Origin: Chlorella sorokiniana
Lineage: Eukaryota > Chlorophyta > Trebouxiophyceae > Chlorellales > Chlorellaceae
Reading direction: 5' to 3'
Length of the DNA: 64,000 bases
Assembly (NCBI GenBank): GCA_025917655.1
Contig: CP084614.1
Location: 1 to 64,000 of the forward strand
Below are positions 1 to 11,803 of this stretch, piece by piece; position 1 is the stretch's first letter, and each line of letters opens with the position of its first letter. The notes beneath the pieces are model-generated. The model searched no databases. It worked only from the letters and a program-made list of their open reading frames with translations, and was not told the origin of the DNA. Made by a program: the position numbers and the translations under genes.

Positions 1-326
1 AAACCCTAAACCCTAAACCCTAAACCCTAAACCCTAAACCCTAAACCCTAAACCCTAAACCCTAAACCCTAAACCCTAAACCCTAAACCCTAAACCCTAA
101 ACCCTAAAAACCCTAAACCCTAAACCCTAAACCCTAAACCCTAAACCCTAAACCCTAAACCCTAAACCCTAAACCCTAAACCCTAAACCCTAAACCCTAA
201 ACCCTAAACCCTAAAAACCTAAACCCTAAACCCTAAAACCTAAAACCTAAACCCTAAAACCTAAACCCTAAACCCCAACCCTAAAACCTAATCCCTAAAA
301 CCTAAAAAATACCCCAAACCCTAAAT
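1..326. repeat. Telomere, CCCTAAA (TTTAGGG-type) array
   Basis: The first ~105 bases are uninterrupted CCCTAAA heptamers. Further heptamers follow, broken by a few variants such as CCCTAAAAA and CCTAAAA, and the array becomes degenerate from about 215 to 326. Because the C-rich strand reads 5'->3' from base 1, base 1 faces the chromosome end. TTTAGGG is the plant-type repeat also known from Chlorella. The decay of the repeat away from the end is the usual proximal pattern of variant repeats. Confidence 0.97.
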
Positions 327-1307
327 CCACCCATGACGACTGGAGTCATCGAACCTCGTTTTCACGAAACACAATGGTTAACAAGATTAATTTATTTAAC
401 GCCCTTGCACGGTTGAGGCAAGACTCCACCCGGGCAAAATCGATGCCGAGGTTGCACACTTGCCTTCCTCGCGTTATAGGTCATCTTAATTCTACACAAT
501 AGTTAAAAGCTCACCTTAATTTGTGTCCAAGGATGAAGGGTTTGTGTTCCCATATCCATGCTTGGAGGCTCGATCCAAGGGTGGAGCCTTGCCTTAAGTA
601 ATCAAGCTTGCACCCTTGCCTTACACATCAAAGCATAAATCCTTGCCCTATCTCACCAAGCAGGCGCCCTTGATCAAAATAAAAAACACGACTTCGGGCA
701 GAACATGAGTTGCCCCACGCCTTTCGTTGCTAGCAACATGAGTTTGCTTCCTTGTGAGAAGCATTTAAATCATCAAATGCTAGGGCTATGATGGTTGTTA
801 TGATTTACTGTCGTTGTTGTTATACTCGTGTACAACGAAATAGCGATGACATGCCTGGGGCAGCACACAACCTAGGAGTAAATCGCCAAAACAAACGGTA
901 GCCGAGAATGCGGCTACGGAAACAAACTGTCTTGCAAAGAGCACGAAAACACACATACTAAGAGAGAGCAACGCGAGAAAGCTACGAGAAGGAGTAAGTC
1001 GCAACGCAACTACCGTTTCGCAACCAACACTGCTGGAGGGCGCTTAGGGTGTGATGATAGATGCTGAAGAGGGCCGCATCAGCCAAGGGCTGGCTGTTGG
1101 TTGAATGTACATTTTCGTGTCGTTTTGGACAACTCGATTCTGATGGATGAAGCGCAACAGCAAGGACATGGCCCTTTTGGCGCAACAAGACGTCAAACCT
1201 TACAACTAGGACCATTGCCACTGTGGTCGTTGTTTGGAGTAACAATGTTTCCACCTTCAATATTTCCAACCTTGGACCTTATTGAGCTCTAACAATCTGT
1301 TCCGATT
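327..1307. other. AT-richer subtelomeric spacer, no supported gene
   Basis: Just inside the telomere the base composition is clearly less GC-rich than the rest of the window. Open frames here are short and match nothing I recognise. Phrases such as 'cttgcaccc' and 'cccttgcctta' recur loosely at about 400-680, which looks like decayed subtelomeric repeat rather than coding sequence. The inner part (about 1200-1307) probably holds the 3' untranslated end of the UBR gene that reads leftwards from 1308. Confidence 0.6.
1200..1204 (-). terminator. Candidate TGTAA poly(A) signal for the UBR gene
   Basis: TTACA on the + strand reads TGTAA on the minus strand, about 104 bases beyond the proposed UBR stop codon. 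TGTAA is the usual polyadenylation signal of green algae. The pentamer is short and could occur by chance. Confidence 0.35.
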
Positions 1308-4300
1308 TCAACTATCAAAGTCACACTTGCAGCCCGTCCCACTATATTCACATTCAGCTAGTATGCGCTTGCAAACTCGTTGCGGTGATTTCTTTGCATG
1401 CAACACATGGGAATCAAAGTCGAATGCCGCACCTCGCCACAATTGCACGAGGTAGCGCAAGCGATCAGCATGCAAGAACAATGGCCCGCACCACAACATG
1501 AACAAACAAGAAGGTTACGTGTAGTGGATGGTTTCTTAACAAGGTTCTACCAAAAGCTACAAGGTTCTACCAAAAGCTCCACTTACTTCCCACGCGACAG
1601 GCGCAAATCTTCTTCGCCGTGGGCGTCGACATATGGAGAGGCAAGGAAGGTGGCGCCGCAACAAGGAACATACAGGTTTGCAAGCCATACGCGGTTCATG
1701 GCTAGCACTTGCACTTTTGCTTACCGATTCTTGCGGATGATGAGCAGTCGTGTCATCTTGGTGAGAAGAAAACAGCAAGCTCCTCCGCCGCACGCCAGAG
1801 AGTGCGTGAAGCACATGCCTTGTTGTGAAGGGCCTTTGCAGGTACGGCTCCCGCAACACACAATCACGCCGCACCGAAGACACAAGGCAGGCTCGCTGGG
1901 CTTCTTACTGCAAACGGAGCATGCACGGTCGCCCAGCAGCAAATACCAGTCCTGCGTTGGGAGGGCGGTCAGAAGAAGGTGGATTTAAGGCAAACCATTA
2001 ACTGACTGAAAATGGAAGTCTGTCCACACCTACCTGGTAGGATGTTGGCAACTGCAGAAGCTTGGCAGCTTGGGGTTGCAACGGTGAACAAACTGTCCAA
2101 CGATGCTGATCTACCACAAAGCTAAGCTCCAAGCTGCCAGGTAAAAGGAGGCGGCTGCCCCTAACCGGCAGGAGCGAGGCAGCTGCTGGCGACTGGAGAG
2201 CATCTATCAGAGAGGGTAAGCGCAATCTTCGCCGCAAAGGAGCGGCGCCTTGCGGGACTGGCGATGGAGAGGCTTTGTTTTGCAATAGGTCAAGAAGGAG
2301 GGCTGCCCGCTGCAGAAAAACTGACAGCTGGCTGTCAGTGGCAGACTCCAAAGCTCGGGCCAAGCCAGCAGATGCAGCCATGGCAACAACAACATCGGCA
2401 GGGCCTAGCTGGGAGCCACTGCAAAGTGCCACGGCCTGACCAACCGCCGCTGGATACACCGCCGCTATCAGCAGCTCCAACAAGGATGCTGGCAATGCAA
2501 AGACGGACAAAGTCAGGCCTGAGTGTCGCTCCTCAGGGCTCAGCAATGCCGCCAGAAGCCCTAAAAGCAAAGCATACGGATCCTGCGCGCACCAACCATG
2601 GATGAAGGTTTCATCACATGCGCCGTTGACACGCGGCTTGTACTACTGATCAGCTCACCTGAGCATCGGCGGAACAATCGACAACGCTGGGTGGCATCTC
2701 AAGCTGAAGCAATACTGGAAGGAGAGCAGCCGTCAAGCTGACACAAGTAAAGTCTCCGGGTGCCCTGCCCTCTGCAAGGCAGTCCAACACCTCCAAAGCT
2801 GCCGAGTGACAAGATACGGGTGATCCAGCTGCCATTGCCAGCCTCGACAATGACTGCAGAGCGCGCCACTGAGCTGCATCGACCTCCACGGATGGCTGGT
2901 CTGCAGTGCGTCAACGAGCAACGATTCAGTACGGCGGGAGCACGCTGACTCCAGTAATGCCATTCAGAGGCAACAGGCAACAGCACAGCTGACCCCTGTG
3001 CTCACTTGCACTATCACGATGAGCCACCTCCCACTGAACAATGCCGGCTGCCAGCAACGACCACAACAAGCTGCCGGGATTCGTCCCCTCAGCAAAGCGC
3101 TCGTTGTGCTGACGCAATGCGCTGGCAGCTGATTGCTCAGAATCGAATGCCGCCGAGCCCCTAGGCAACAGCACGGGGGCCTGAACAGCCCCGGCAAATG
3201 TGCCTGCCTGCTGGGGAAGCTGCGCAGGCTGTTCAGCGGCTGCCTCGCCACCTCTCCCATGAAGGCCTTCATCGTCCTCACTCCCGCTGCTGCCGTCCTG
3301 CGTCTCCTGAAGCTGTTGTTGATCCGCGGCTGCCAGCGCCGCTTGGGCAATGGCGTTCAATGCCAGCCCAACCTCGGGGTCGTCAGCTGCTGCTGCGCGC
3401 TGAACAAGCTCCTGAAGCGCAGCTTGGAGTGTGGAGGGCTCCTCCTCAGCACGTGTTGCAGATGCAAGCTTAGGCTGAACAAAAATGCCCCACAATGGGT
3501 GCCCACTGTCCCGAACTGCAGTAAGGGCACGCAGCAAAGCGGCGCGTCATCCTCGGTGACACAGATCGCGTGCAATTGGCACGATGCTAAGGTGCAAGTC
3601 AGCGGCAACCATACGAACCTCGCGATTGCAGCCACTGCAGCAAACGGTACTGCTGAAGCATCCACGTGGACGCTGCTCGGCAAGCAGAAGTGCAAAGCTT
3701 TGCAACACACTCAGCCTGACTCCCGACGCAGGGGCGGAGTGCAAGGACAACTGGCGGTAGGTCAGCTGCTGGGTGGGGCTCCTCACGGGGTCAGCAGATG
3801 AGCTCGGCTGGTTGAGCTGCCAAGCACGCACAAGTGCAGCGTTGGTAGTGACAGGGGCAGCTATCCAGCTGTTGGAGGTGGAGAGTAGCTCCTTCAGCTC
3901 CCTCACAGCATCAGCCACTGCCAGCTCAGGCTGTCCGGTGACGCATTTCTCTTTGGGCAAACTATCGCAGCCCCCAGCCAAAGGCAGAAGGCAGTTGCCC
4001 AAGCGCCGGCATATTGGGCAAAGATACTCTCCTGCAGGACAATGGGAAGGCCAATGTTCAACGGTTTCGCAAGGGAAGGATGGAGTTCTGCATCCTCTGG
4101 AGCAAAGCCGTAAAGCAGCACATCAGAGCTTGTGGTCGCTGTTACAACAGCAACAGGATGACTGCAACTGTGTTTGAACCCACCTGACGAGCGGGCTGGC
4201 TGAAGCAGCTGAAAACCCTCTACTACCTGCCCGGAGGCAATCCGCTGATGCCAGTTCTTCCTGCATAAAAATACAACGGGAAGGTGAACAATGGACAGCA

Positions 4301-7300
4301 GCAGCTGAATTTCCCTCGGGAACTGCAGGTACCACAGCCAAACGCAACGCACCTGTATCGCGCCAAGCACTCAGCATGCAAAACATGGCCACAACAGAGA
4401 AGTTGCATGGACGGCTGCTGGTCAAAGACTGACAGGCGAGGACCAACACCAGTCGCTGGAAACGGTGCCACGCTGTCGCCACCATACACATCGGCTATAG
4501 CAGCGGAACACTGCATACCAACAGACGCTGCAGGTGCAAGAGAGCCGCCAAGCTGGCCCGGTCGCTCAGGGGTGAGCGGGGTGGCAGGATCAACTGCTGA
4601 CAAAACAGGCAGCGAAGTGATATTGAGCTGGCCAACCAGCCCAAGTGGACCCGCCTCGCTGCCCATGTGGCAAAGCGCACAGTCGGCAGACTGCGCCTCC
4701 CAGGCTGCTGGATGATGGACAGGCAGGCGCTGGGCCGTGGTGGACGCGAGCTCGTCTCCTGCAGCCTGACCACTGGCATCCAGGTCCATGGCTTCCGTGT
4801 CATGGTTGCCAGCGGGAACCGCGTGCATAGCTGCTGCTTCAGCCTCGTCATCGCTCGCGTCTGCTAGCAACGCGGCCGCCGCCTTGGACTGCTGTGCCCG
4901 CATGCGAGCCAGCACCTGTTGTTGACGCTGTTTCCCATGCTGCTTGCGATCGGCATGTTGCTCCTTTTGTTTGAGGGCCTGCGCTGCTGCTGCTGCCACT
5001 GCTGCAGTGCCTGTGGCTGCAACAGCCGCACATGCACCTACTCCACTGGCTGCCACGGCATCTGTACGCGCTGAATCTGCCTGTGGCTGGCTACCAGCGT
5101 GCTGCTGTGCTGTTTGTAGGACCCGCTGGGCATGCTGCACAGCTGCTGCCGCACAGGTCTTCAGCTCCGGCGAAGCTTCCCGCCGATTGCCGTCCACCCA
5201 GGGTTCCGTACCCGCCAAGACCCGCAGCAGGAAGATGATGCCGGGCGCTGGGCCCCGTTGCCAACCAGGAGTTCTTCGCACTTCCGCGAAAAGCCGGCAA
5301 GCGAGGCCCATGCGGGGGACAGCAGCACTACTGGCTGGTCACCACTTATCAACGACTCAAGGTCTGCCGCCTTGCGCTGCAAAGCTAGGCTTAGCAGGCT
5401 GATGGCTGCCAGGGCGCTGTCTTCTGCCGCGCCGCCTCCTGCTGAAGTGTCACCGCTACTGCTGGGGGCCGCTGATGCAGGCCGCCACCAGCACGGCCCA
5501 CACGATCCGCAGCAAGTGGTGCAGCATGCGCTGCAGACCCACCATGGGGCCAGGCAACGGTGGCAGGCCCAGCTGCAGCTGCCACTCTGGCTGCCACGCG
5601 CCGCTCTCCTGGGCGGTGTGCAGCGCTGCCTGCAAGTGGCGCCTGCAGGTGGGCATCATGTACAAAGCACACAGAAGGGGCTTGAAACAAGCTGCATGGC
5701 TGTGTGGCAACGTGCGCAGCAGCCTTGCCAAGAATCTCCTCCCCTGCCAGCACAGGTAGCAACTGCAACATCCAAGCTGGTTGTGCAGGCAGTCACTGAC
5801 AGGCTTTGCGCCCCCGGCACCATCGGCACTGCGTAGCTCACGTTGTATAGTGCAGGTAGAAGGGGTCGAACTCGCGCCAGCACTCACGCTTCAGGCTGTA
5901 CTGCCCAGTGGAGGCGGCAGTGGGCGGCCGATAGTCCGCAGCCTGGGCCAGAACCTGCAGCCAGGCCGGGGTGAAAAGCTTTGCGACCTTCAGCAACGAA
6001 GGAGCTATGCGGCAGACGCCAAACATTGGGAGCAGCGGTGGGAAAGGAAGTAGGCAGCCCACCATGACCCTGTAACACATGAGGCAGCCAGCGCTGGCAG
6101 CAGCCGTGCGCACCTGGTCCAGCAGCGGGCTGTGCGCCAGCTCGTACGGCAGCTCGTCCTCCAGCTGGCTGTGGCTACAGGGCCCTGCAGGCAGCGGGAC
6201 CGGCAGCAGCAGCAGCGCGGAGGATGAGAAGCCAGGGAGCCTTGCAGAGCAGCGGAGCGGGGCACACAGAACGGCAAGTAGTGGGGCTCAAAGGCAGTGA
6301 GCCGACACGGAGCGCAGCGCACCACCCACCCACGGCCAGCGTCTGCACCAGCGCGCGACGAAGTGGCAGCGGCGAGTAGGTGGGGTGCCAGCAGGCACGC
6401 TCGCGAAGCACCTGGACCTGCATGGAGACGTGGACGCGGCGACCAGAGCATGTGTGGCAGCACTGGCCTGTGCAGGGTGCCAACCCTCTGGAAAGCGCCA
6501 GAGGCACCACTCAGATGTTGTGGCTCAAAAACATGGTAGAGCATGACTCACCAGGAGGCGCAGCCAGTCGGTGCAGCAGCGCATGACCTCAGGCGGCTGC
6601 CGCACGCTGTCCTGCAGCACAGCGGCAGCAGCAGCCAGGGTAGTTTCGCCGCTGGCACGCACGATCAAAGCGCCTCCGCTATCACAAGCCAGAAAGCCCA
6701 GCGCCCTGCAGTCGAAGGAGGGAAAGGCCAGCTTTGGAGGTTGTGTCGGCAGCATTACACACCGCAATAGCTGCTGCATAGCGACCAAAGCATAACTGCC
6801 GCCCAGCTCCTGCTATCCAATGATACAGCGACAACAAAGGATAGCCAGCAGCGATGCGGGCCTCGCCTGCTGAGGTTGGGCGTTGTGGCGAGCCAGGCTT
6901 GCACTGCCACTAAATCGCAGTCCTGGGCATGGTCGCTCCTGCTCATGTTGAAAGAAACGAGCGTGCGCAAAACAAAAGAGAACTAGGGCTGATGAATGGC
7001 AGCGTGTCTGACTTTCCAGGCAGCTACTTGCAGGTAATGTTGAAGCGCGCCAATTCACGACCCGAGCAGAGGAGCTCACCAGTAGGGGACGTGTAGAAAG
7101 CCTCCATGCGGAGAAGCTGCTGGCCGTTGCGCACCCAGAGGCGGTGCCGTATCTGGACGAGGTGGCGGGCAAGACATAGTTGAAATGGTGGGTTGCAAGA
7201 CAGGTGACATCCTATTATATCGATGCCGCACCCACCTGGCTCATCCAGGAGAGCACCCGCGCTGCTGCCAGCCCGCACATCTGCCAGCGCAGCGCAGCCT

Positions 7301-10300
7301 GTGCACGCTGCTCCTCCGCCATCTCTGGGTGCGTGCCCAGCGCCTTGCTGGCTGCCTCCAGGAAAGGCGCAGGGTCAGGGGCGGTGGTGCCCAGGTGGAG
7401 CAGGGCCGCCAGGAAGGTGGCAGCAAGGCGCTCCAGCGGCAGGTGGGCGCTCATCTGCGGCGGGATGCAGAGCGCGCGGAGCAGGGGAGACGCTTCAGCG
7501 CGGGTCGCCATAAGACACGTGCTGAACTCGCTGCAAACATGCATTCAGAGTATTGAAGACCCATAGACCACAGACAAGCTGCCTTGCAGGCGGACGCTTT
7601 CACAACAGGTCCACCTGCAAGTGCCCCGACAACGTGCGCTGCCAGAAGGTGGTCACATCCTCTGCCGCCTGCAGCGGGCCGGCGGCCGCCTCCACCGCCT
7701 CGAGGCAGCGCTGCAAACCATACAGCAGTGCAGCAGCTGTGGTCTCCGGAGGCACGCTGCCTGCAGCAAAGATCAGGTCGAGAGATGGGACAGCACACAT
7801 CGTTAAGAGTTCTGCCACCGGGAAGTTCCACTGCAAGGATGCCAGAGCGTGTGGATGCAGTGACACCAGCTCACGCGAGCAGGGCTCACCCTCCTCGGTT
7901 GCCTTCAGGAGCGTGTGCAACGCGCCCTGTTTGAGCATGTGCATGGCGTGCACCTCCAGCTGCGGACAGACGGGCACCGAGCGAAAGAGCCAGTCAGAGC
8001 AGCACATGACTGGCAAGCCAAGCGCCAGAAATCGCCGGCAGTAGCCGAAGCAGCATGCCCAAGGCACGATCAAGTTGATGGCCTCATCCCAGCAACAGCT
8101 GCCCACAAGCAGGCTGCTGGCAAACCCTACCTGAACGGTGTTCAGAAAAGAGCTGCTCTCATACAGTACATGGTCGCCCAGCTGGCGCCTACCGCGGGAC
8201 AGGGCACAGCAGAACGTTAGCATCATGCACAAGGCATCCACGGGCACGTTTAGGCAACACCGCTGCCAGAGCAACCCAACAGATTGCATGTATCAAAATC
8301 AAACTTTTCCTAAGGCAGGTCTGCAGCCCAAGTTTCTGCACAGCATGCCTGCAGTGCAGCAAGGCAGCTTCTTCCGCGCCTTGACGCCGCGGCCCACCTG
8401 ACAGGGTTGGCCCCCTGCAGCAGCCGGAACACCTCGAGGAACTTGTGGACAAAGAGGGCAGCAGCGCGAGGCCCCGCAGCGGGGCTCAGCAGCTCCAGCA
8501 CCACTGGCGCGTGGGAGAGGCACATGCTCAGGTCGGCGGCGATGCGCAGGTACAGGCGGCCTGGGTGGTGCCAAGGGGAGGAGCGCCAGCAAAAAACTGT
8601 TACAAGTGCACACTATGGTGACTGAAACCCCTGACTGGCTGCCTTGACCAGCCAGGGTGAGGGCGCGATAGGGCGTCAGGGGCGCTGTTCGCGTTGCCCC
8701 CACCCTGAACCGCCACCCTCCCCACAGCCGGCAGGGTTAGTCAGAGGGCCGGTCAGAGGACCCGCGATCCCCTGCCTACCCCTCGCCACACCCATACCAC
8801 GTGCAGGCAGGGGCGCAAGCAAGGACATGAGCAATACAGTGTGCTTTGCATTTGCAGCTGGCGCCCACCTGCCAACTCTGGGCTGTCGCTGCTCACGCGA
8901 CCGTCGGTCGTCGCAGCACGGCGCAGCACCCCCAGCAGGCAGTCTAGAAGCACCTCCAGCAGGCGGTGGCGGCGCGTCAGCGACACGCACGTCTCCTGCT
9001 TGGGGGAGGTGACGCACGGCGCATGTAGAGTCAGCCTAGCAGGAAGGTGTCAGCAGCGCCCAGTCAGCCTGCTGCCGACTGCGCGAGTTGAGGGCGCGCG
9101 CTGTCCATAATACCCGCAAACCTCCACACACACACACAACACCGCCACCATCGCCACCACCACACCCAATCACACACCTCTAGATGGAACACCTGAACCG
9201 TCAGTCGGTCCAGCGCCTTGGTCACAGCGTGGCGCTTGCCCAGGGCTGCGGTGGTGGGGGTGGGGGGGGGTGGGGGGGGGGGGGGGGGGGGGGGTGGGGG
9301 TGGGGGGGGGGGGCGGGCGGGCGCGGGTGCGCGCGGCGGCGTGCACCAATGAGTTGGCAGCAAGCAGAGCAGGCCATGCTGACAGGCATCCGCTAGGGCT
9401 GCAGACTTTTTGCCTGCGCAGCACCCGGCTGCTGACGACTACCCCAGGTTCGCCAGCGCGGCTGGAAGTGCTCCAGCGCAGGCAGCATGTACCACCGCTC
9501 ACCGCCGATGTGTGGGTAGAAGGCCAGCAAGGCACAGCCAAAGGCCTCCTTGAAGGGCACGCTGTACAGCAGCAGGATGAGCAGCGTTGTCAACTCCTGC
9601 GGCCCATATGTGGGTGGAAGGGGTGGAAGGCGGGAAAGGGGGTGGGGTGGGGGGCGCGCGCGCGCGGGCAACATTTGGGCCACCAGGCATTAACGCGGCA
9701 TTATCGGCTTGAAGGATGCCGCCACGAACACTGTCACTTTGCCAATGCTGGGCAGCCTGGTTGTTCAGAGCAACTGCTCACCTCCACCACCTCGGGAGGC
9801 AGCGCCAGCAGAGTGGACAGCTGCCAGAAGAGCAGCGGCAGGGGCGCCGCTGCGCCGGGCAGCGGCGGCAGCGGCCGGGCTGCGTCGCCGCCGGCAGCCG
9901 CATTGGGCAGCCTCCCTCCAGCTCGCTCAGCAGCGCCTCGCGGTGCTGCTGCAGGGTACGGGCCACAGACGCTGCCTCCTGCTGCAGGTGCGCCGTGGCC
10001 CCAAGCGAGCCTGCCTGCACAGCGGCTGCTGCGGCCGCTGGCTGCAGCAGCTCGTCGCAGATGACGGCACGCAGCGCGGGCTGCTGCCCCAGCTGGTTCA
10101 GGAAGGCCATGAGGCGCATGGCGGCGCCCGCTCTGCGTCTGACGTGGCTGCTGCGCAACAGCAGGAGGCACGCAGACGTGCTCGTAGGTACAGACAGCAA
10201 AGCCACACTGGTCACGGGTTGAGGCAGGTGGGTTGCGCTGCGGCGCAAGGAAGGGGAAAGTGCGGAGCAAGACAGCATGGGCCAAGGACCCACCTTGCTC

Positions 10301-11291
10301 CAGCGCCAGCTGCAGACGGGCCAGGGCACAGCCCACGACGCCCCGTGCCACAACCTCCTCGGCGGGGGCAGAGGGGCGGGCTGGCTGCGCTCGCCCCAAG
10401 CGCGATGATGTGGGCAGCAGCCCTGCGGGCGCCAGCTGCTTGTGTCACCGCAGTCGCAGCAGCCGCCCGCCTCTGCGCAGTGCAGTGCTTCAGCTGTCAG
10501 GAGCTCCTCTCAAGACCGCACTCCACATTTGCAACCACAAAGCAAACTTGAGAGATAGGTGTCGCCGATGCGGCGGCTTGAAAGTGTGAGCAGCTGCGGC
10601 GGCTACTACATTGGCGCAAGCCTTGGCAAGGCCATGCTCTCCCAGCCGCCATCACCCACCTGACGTGTACAGCTGGTAGTTGTGGCCTGCGTGGTCGGAG
10701 GCCTGCGCTTGCCGGGCAGCCAGGCCACGCCGTTATTAAAAGCCAGAGTGCAGCACCTCCGAGCGTGGGAGCAAATCCTTGCTGCTCCCTAAAGGCCACA
10801 ATTATTCATTTCAGGCAGCGCTGAAGCACAACAAGACGCGGGAGCGGCACGCTCCTGTGAGCGGCGCCGCACCTTGAAGCAGTCAACGCAGATGGCGGCG
10901 GACGGGGACAGGCCGCACGTGTGGCACCTGCGGTGAAGAGGGCAAGGAATAAGGAGAGGGAAAGCAAGCTGGTTGGCATAGTGGGGACGGGAAATTCAAT
11001 GCAGGCCGCTGCTTCAAGTGTAACCCGCGCGCTTAACCCGCCGCCCCACCTGTACGCAAACGTGCCGGCAGTCCACACGCGCGTGCAGGGCCCACCGCCC
11101 GCCCTGCCCCCTGTCAGCCTCTGCAGGTACTCTGTCAGGCTGCCACAGCCGCGCAGGGCCGCCAACAGCAGCCCCGCGCGAACCAGTGACGCCTCCAGCT
11201 GCGGCCCGCATGCCCGCCACCCGGCAGGGGTCAGCCCGACAACGGCATTATACAGCCGGGTGCCCACCACATGCGGCAGCCTGTCTGAGCG
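1308..11291 (-). CDS. UBR-family E3 ubiquitin ligase (N-recognin, PRT6/UBR1-like), multi-exon
   Basis: Ubiquitin ligase that would bind N-terminal degrons through its UBR box. The box is split over four exons: CTRVWTAGTFAYR (about 11050-11090), CHTCGLSPSAAICVDCFK (10873-10927), ASDHAGHNYQLYTS (about 10662-10703) and GGCCDCGDTSSW (about 10405-10445); its Cys/His ligands are present. Later family blocks follow in the right order: LTTLLILLLYSVPFKEAF (about 9600), KFLEVFRLLQGANPV (about 8440), HRLWVRNGQQLLRMEAF (about 7130), WREFDPFYLHY (about 5860), the coiled segment QQQVLARMRAQQ (about 4900), the RING-like part with LLCCGHVLHAECLARYR (about 4350-4420), LLQLPTSYQ (about 2040) and the C-terminal Cys-rich autoinhibitory domain (about 1600-1963, including SPYVDAHGEEDLRLSRGK). 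Exact exon borders are approximate. The exon ending at 11291 lacks a Met, so the start codon lies further upstream. Family assignment is strong; PRT6 orthology is inference. Confidence 0.9.
1541..1580. repeat. 20-bp tandem duplication in the last UBR intron
   Basis: The 20-mer beginning aaggttctaccaaaag occurs twice head to tail (1541-1560 and 1561-1580) with one mismatch. It sits in the minus-strand intron between the SPYVDAHGEED exon and the last proposed exon of the UBR gene. It looks like a recent local slippage or repair duplication close to the chromosome end. Confidence 0.85.
9251..9313. repeat. Poly(G)/T tract (23-G and 12-G runs) in a UBR intron
   Basis: A 63-base stretch is almost pure G with scattered T, including an unbroken run of 23 G (9272-9294) and one of 12 G (9302-9313). 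On the transcribed pre-mRNA of the minus-strand UBR gene it reads as poly(C). The + strand could form G-quadruplexes. A short (CA)n run lies near 9125-9138. Confidence 0.9.
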
Positions 11292-11803
11292 CTGCGAGGC
11301 AGTGAGTGTGGTGGGAGGACACGAGGAGCTTTTTAGGGGTTAGGCTTCAATGATTAGCGACCAGAAAGAGACGTGTCGGCCGCAGCAAAGGCAGCAGCAG
11401 GGCCGCCCCGGTGATGGGCGGAAGCACGCAAGGCCTGCCAACCCGGACCTGCTGCATGTGTTTGGGCGTTTCAGAGCCTTCACAGACGCTCAGGTCAGCG
11501 CTGATGCCATAGCTAGCAGCCTAGGTTCCTCAGGACATCGCGCTCGATCAAGCAATGAGACATGGTTCCACCACTGACTTGGAGCATCGAGTATCGGTGA
11601 AGAACAATGAGGAACCGGAGGTGGCACGCCGATAAAGGCATATGGAGACGACAAAGTTTGCAGCCACGCTGGACTCCTCGAAGTGCTGCTGAATTCGCCT
11701 GCATGCAGTCTCAATTTGCGGCCAAAGGCGATGTATAAGGTTTGATTTGATTCATGGCTCTGCCGACATCGGTTGTTTGCAAGCCAACATCACCCGCACC
11801 TGA
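11292..11803. promoter_or_regulatory. Divergent 5' region shared by UBR ligase and PPCS
   Basis: About 0.5 kb separates the most upstream supported UBR exon (minus) from the PPCS start codon (plus). It probably holds the missing first UBR exon or exons, both 5' untranslated regions and a bidirectional promoter. A minus-strand ATG near 11564 opens only a 16-codon frame, so I could not place the UBR start. I see no convincing TATA box. Confidence 0.5.

Noticed and set aside
327-1307. Subtelomeric LINE (Zepp-like) or other transposon remains
   Set aside because: I see no reverse transcriptase or endonuclease motif, no poly(A) tail pattern and no target-site duplication in the spacer.
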